Source: Glandiceps talaboti (Eukaryota > Hemichordata > Enteropneusta > Spengelidae). Taken from it: a stretch of DNA of 64,000 bases. The stretch spans positions 2,237,001 to 2,301,000 of the forward strand of contig NC_135556.1 in the NCBI RefSeq assembly GCF_964340395.1, in the 5' to 3' direction. The notes beneath the pieces are model-generated. The model had not been told where the DNA came from. It saw only the letters and a list, made by a program, of their open reading frames with translations, and ran no database searches. Below, piece after piece: positions 62,632 through 64,000 of this stretch; the first letter of the stretch is position 1; every line of letters starts with the position of its first letter. Made by a program: the position numbers and the translations under genes.

Positions 62632-63312
62632 CCCAACTCCGAGAAGGGCCGGAGCATATATTTCCAGAGAGTGATTACAATGGAAAATCGAAAGCCCAGA
62701 AAGATAACATTAAATCAATCTATAAAATATTGTTGCATATAAATGTTGTTGTAACATTTTGGAAGTACAAGGTGTATATGCGTATATGATTTGCGGAAGA
62801 ATGACATGGACAGCATGCCTGTAAACATTGTATTGTAATGTATTTTGTGTACATCTGAAATACATGTAGTGTGTATGCAAATTGGTACTGGGATTTTGAC
62901 GCTAATGTTGGGGAGAACGCATCCCAGGGAGTGCATCATAAAAAAGTTCCCGTTGGAAAAATCGTGGAATGATACGATCACAAATAGGGTGGGCGAGGCA
63001 CCCCAAACTTTCATTGACAACAGCAAATTATTCAATTGCCACCATGGCGACAACATTATCATTTTCTTTTCACCAAGTAGGAATTTTATTCACATTTTGC
63101 AACTGTGGCGAGCACTAGCCTAACTCTGGAGTTGTAGACATTGTACTGCAAAGAATTCCAGATTTTTGCATTTATCTGAAGAATGACTTGCCACCCATGT
63201 TCAGCAAAGGATTCAAAATGTACAAAGACAATTACCTAGACCTCCATTGATATTTTACAGGTCACTACCAAGTTGAATGAATGTCAATGGCTGGAAAAAC
63301 ACAATGGCTTGA
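62612..63312. other. Non-coding stretch
   Basis: No gene recognised. The frames at 62715-63062 (-) and 62845-63123 (+) have no known domain. Confidence 0.4.
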
Positions 63313-64000
63313 CCTGTTCAAGCATGTCTGAGTTATGGCTTTGGACATGGAAAATTCGCAAACAAAATGGCTGCCAGGCAGCCATATTGGATCGTATCAA
63401 GACGAAAATGAATATGCACATGTATGTCATAGAACACTGTCCTAATACCAACTTTGAATGAGATCTGTTCAAGCATGTCTGAGTTATGGCTTTGGACATG
63501 GAAAATTCGCAAACAAAATGGCTGCCAGGCAGCCAAATTGGATCGTATCAAGACGAAAATGGATATGCACATGTATGTCATAGAACACTGTCCTAATACC
63601 AACTTTGAATGAGATCTGTTCAAGCATGTCTGAGTTATGGCTTTGGACATGGAAAATTCGCAAACAAAATGGCTGCCAGGCAGCCATTTTGGATCGTATC
63701 AAGACGAAAATGGATATGCACATGTATGTCATAGAACACTGTCCTAATACCAACTTTGAATGAGATCTGTTCAAGCATGTCTGAGTTATGGCTTTGGACA
63801 TGGAAAATTTGCTAATAAATGGATGCCAGGCGGCCATATTGGATCGTATCACGACAACAATGAATATGCACATGTTTGTCATAGAACACTGTCCTAATAC
63901 CAACTTTGAATGAGATCTGTTCAAGCATGTCTGAGTTATGGCTTTGGACATGAAAATTCACAAACAAAATGGCTGCTAGGCAGCCATATTGGATTGTATC
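63313..64000. repeat. 150-bp tandem family, copy 3, cut by window edge
   Basis: At least four and a half units with TCAAGCATGTCTGAGTTATG, ATGGCTGCCAGGCAGCCAT and AACACTGTCCTAATACC. It matches the interior of the elements at 42818 and 55802. The left terminus of the element is not present, so the array here is either truncated or free of the element. Minus-strand frames over it are repeat translations. Confidence 0.9.

Overview
The window is eukaryotic nuclear DNA, most likely from a marine invertebrate. It is AT-rich, has no operon structure, and has spliced exons with GT/AG borders, a ten-finger C2H2 protein, very many microsatellites, several kilobase-scale satellites and many degraded transposable elements. 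I cannot fix the species from the sequence; a hemichordate, a cephalochordate or a lophotrochozoan would all fit.

Host-type coding sequence is sparse. A minus-strand zinc-finger gene is read at 35.3-36.1 kb (ten C2H2 fingers), with a probable upstream exon at 40.4-41.5 kb that is acidic and internally duplicated. A possible divergent spliced transcript lies at 36.9-38.2 kb. Smaller coding-like pieces are a frameshifted leucine-rich-repeat fragment (16.6 kb), Cys-rich minus-strand frames (22.9 and 58.7 kb), two related exon-like segments (46.2 and 57.7 kb) and two acidic tails ending in SGRVC (25.4 and 47.3 kb).

Mobile DNA dominates the rest. 0-3 kb: a LINE endonuclease scrap, a 75-bp array, and a TTA-flanked inverted-repeat element. 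3.9-7.2 kb: a 50-bp satellite. 12.4-15.2 kb: a nested foldback with a small CAGTGTTG-ended MITE inside one arm. 18-21 kb: long CATA microsatellites. 21.1-22.4 kb: a decayed LINE keeping its ORF1/ORF2 junction. 23.4-28.3 kb: three different inverted-repeat structures and a 42-bp satellite. 28.3-35.2 kb: tandem arrays and dispersed repeat pairs. 41.7-44.5 kb: repeat families built from roughly 150-bp units, and a 35-39-bp array. 45.7-46.2 kb: a Penelope-like or retrozyme-like palindrome holding a hammerhead ribozyme core. 46.5-50.0 kb: a 3.5-kb TTA-flanked element with another element nested in it. 50.3-55.6 kb: a 39/29-bp satellite with higher-order structure. 59.7-62.6 kb: a bounded hAT element with a defective transposase and a cluster of tight hairpins near its 3' end. 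63.3 kb to the edge: another copy of the 150-bp family.

The strongest unusual signal is the hammerhead-type self-cleaving motif at 45,968-46,062. Next come the nested foldbacks, the higher-order structure of the satellites, and the hAT copy in which a zinc-finger cysteine codon reads TGA. The very long open frames in the satellites and microsatellites follow from repeat lengths that are multiples of three or from stop-free units; they are not genes.
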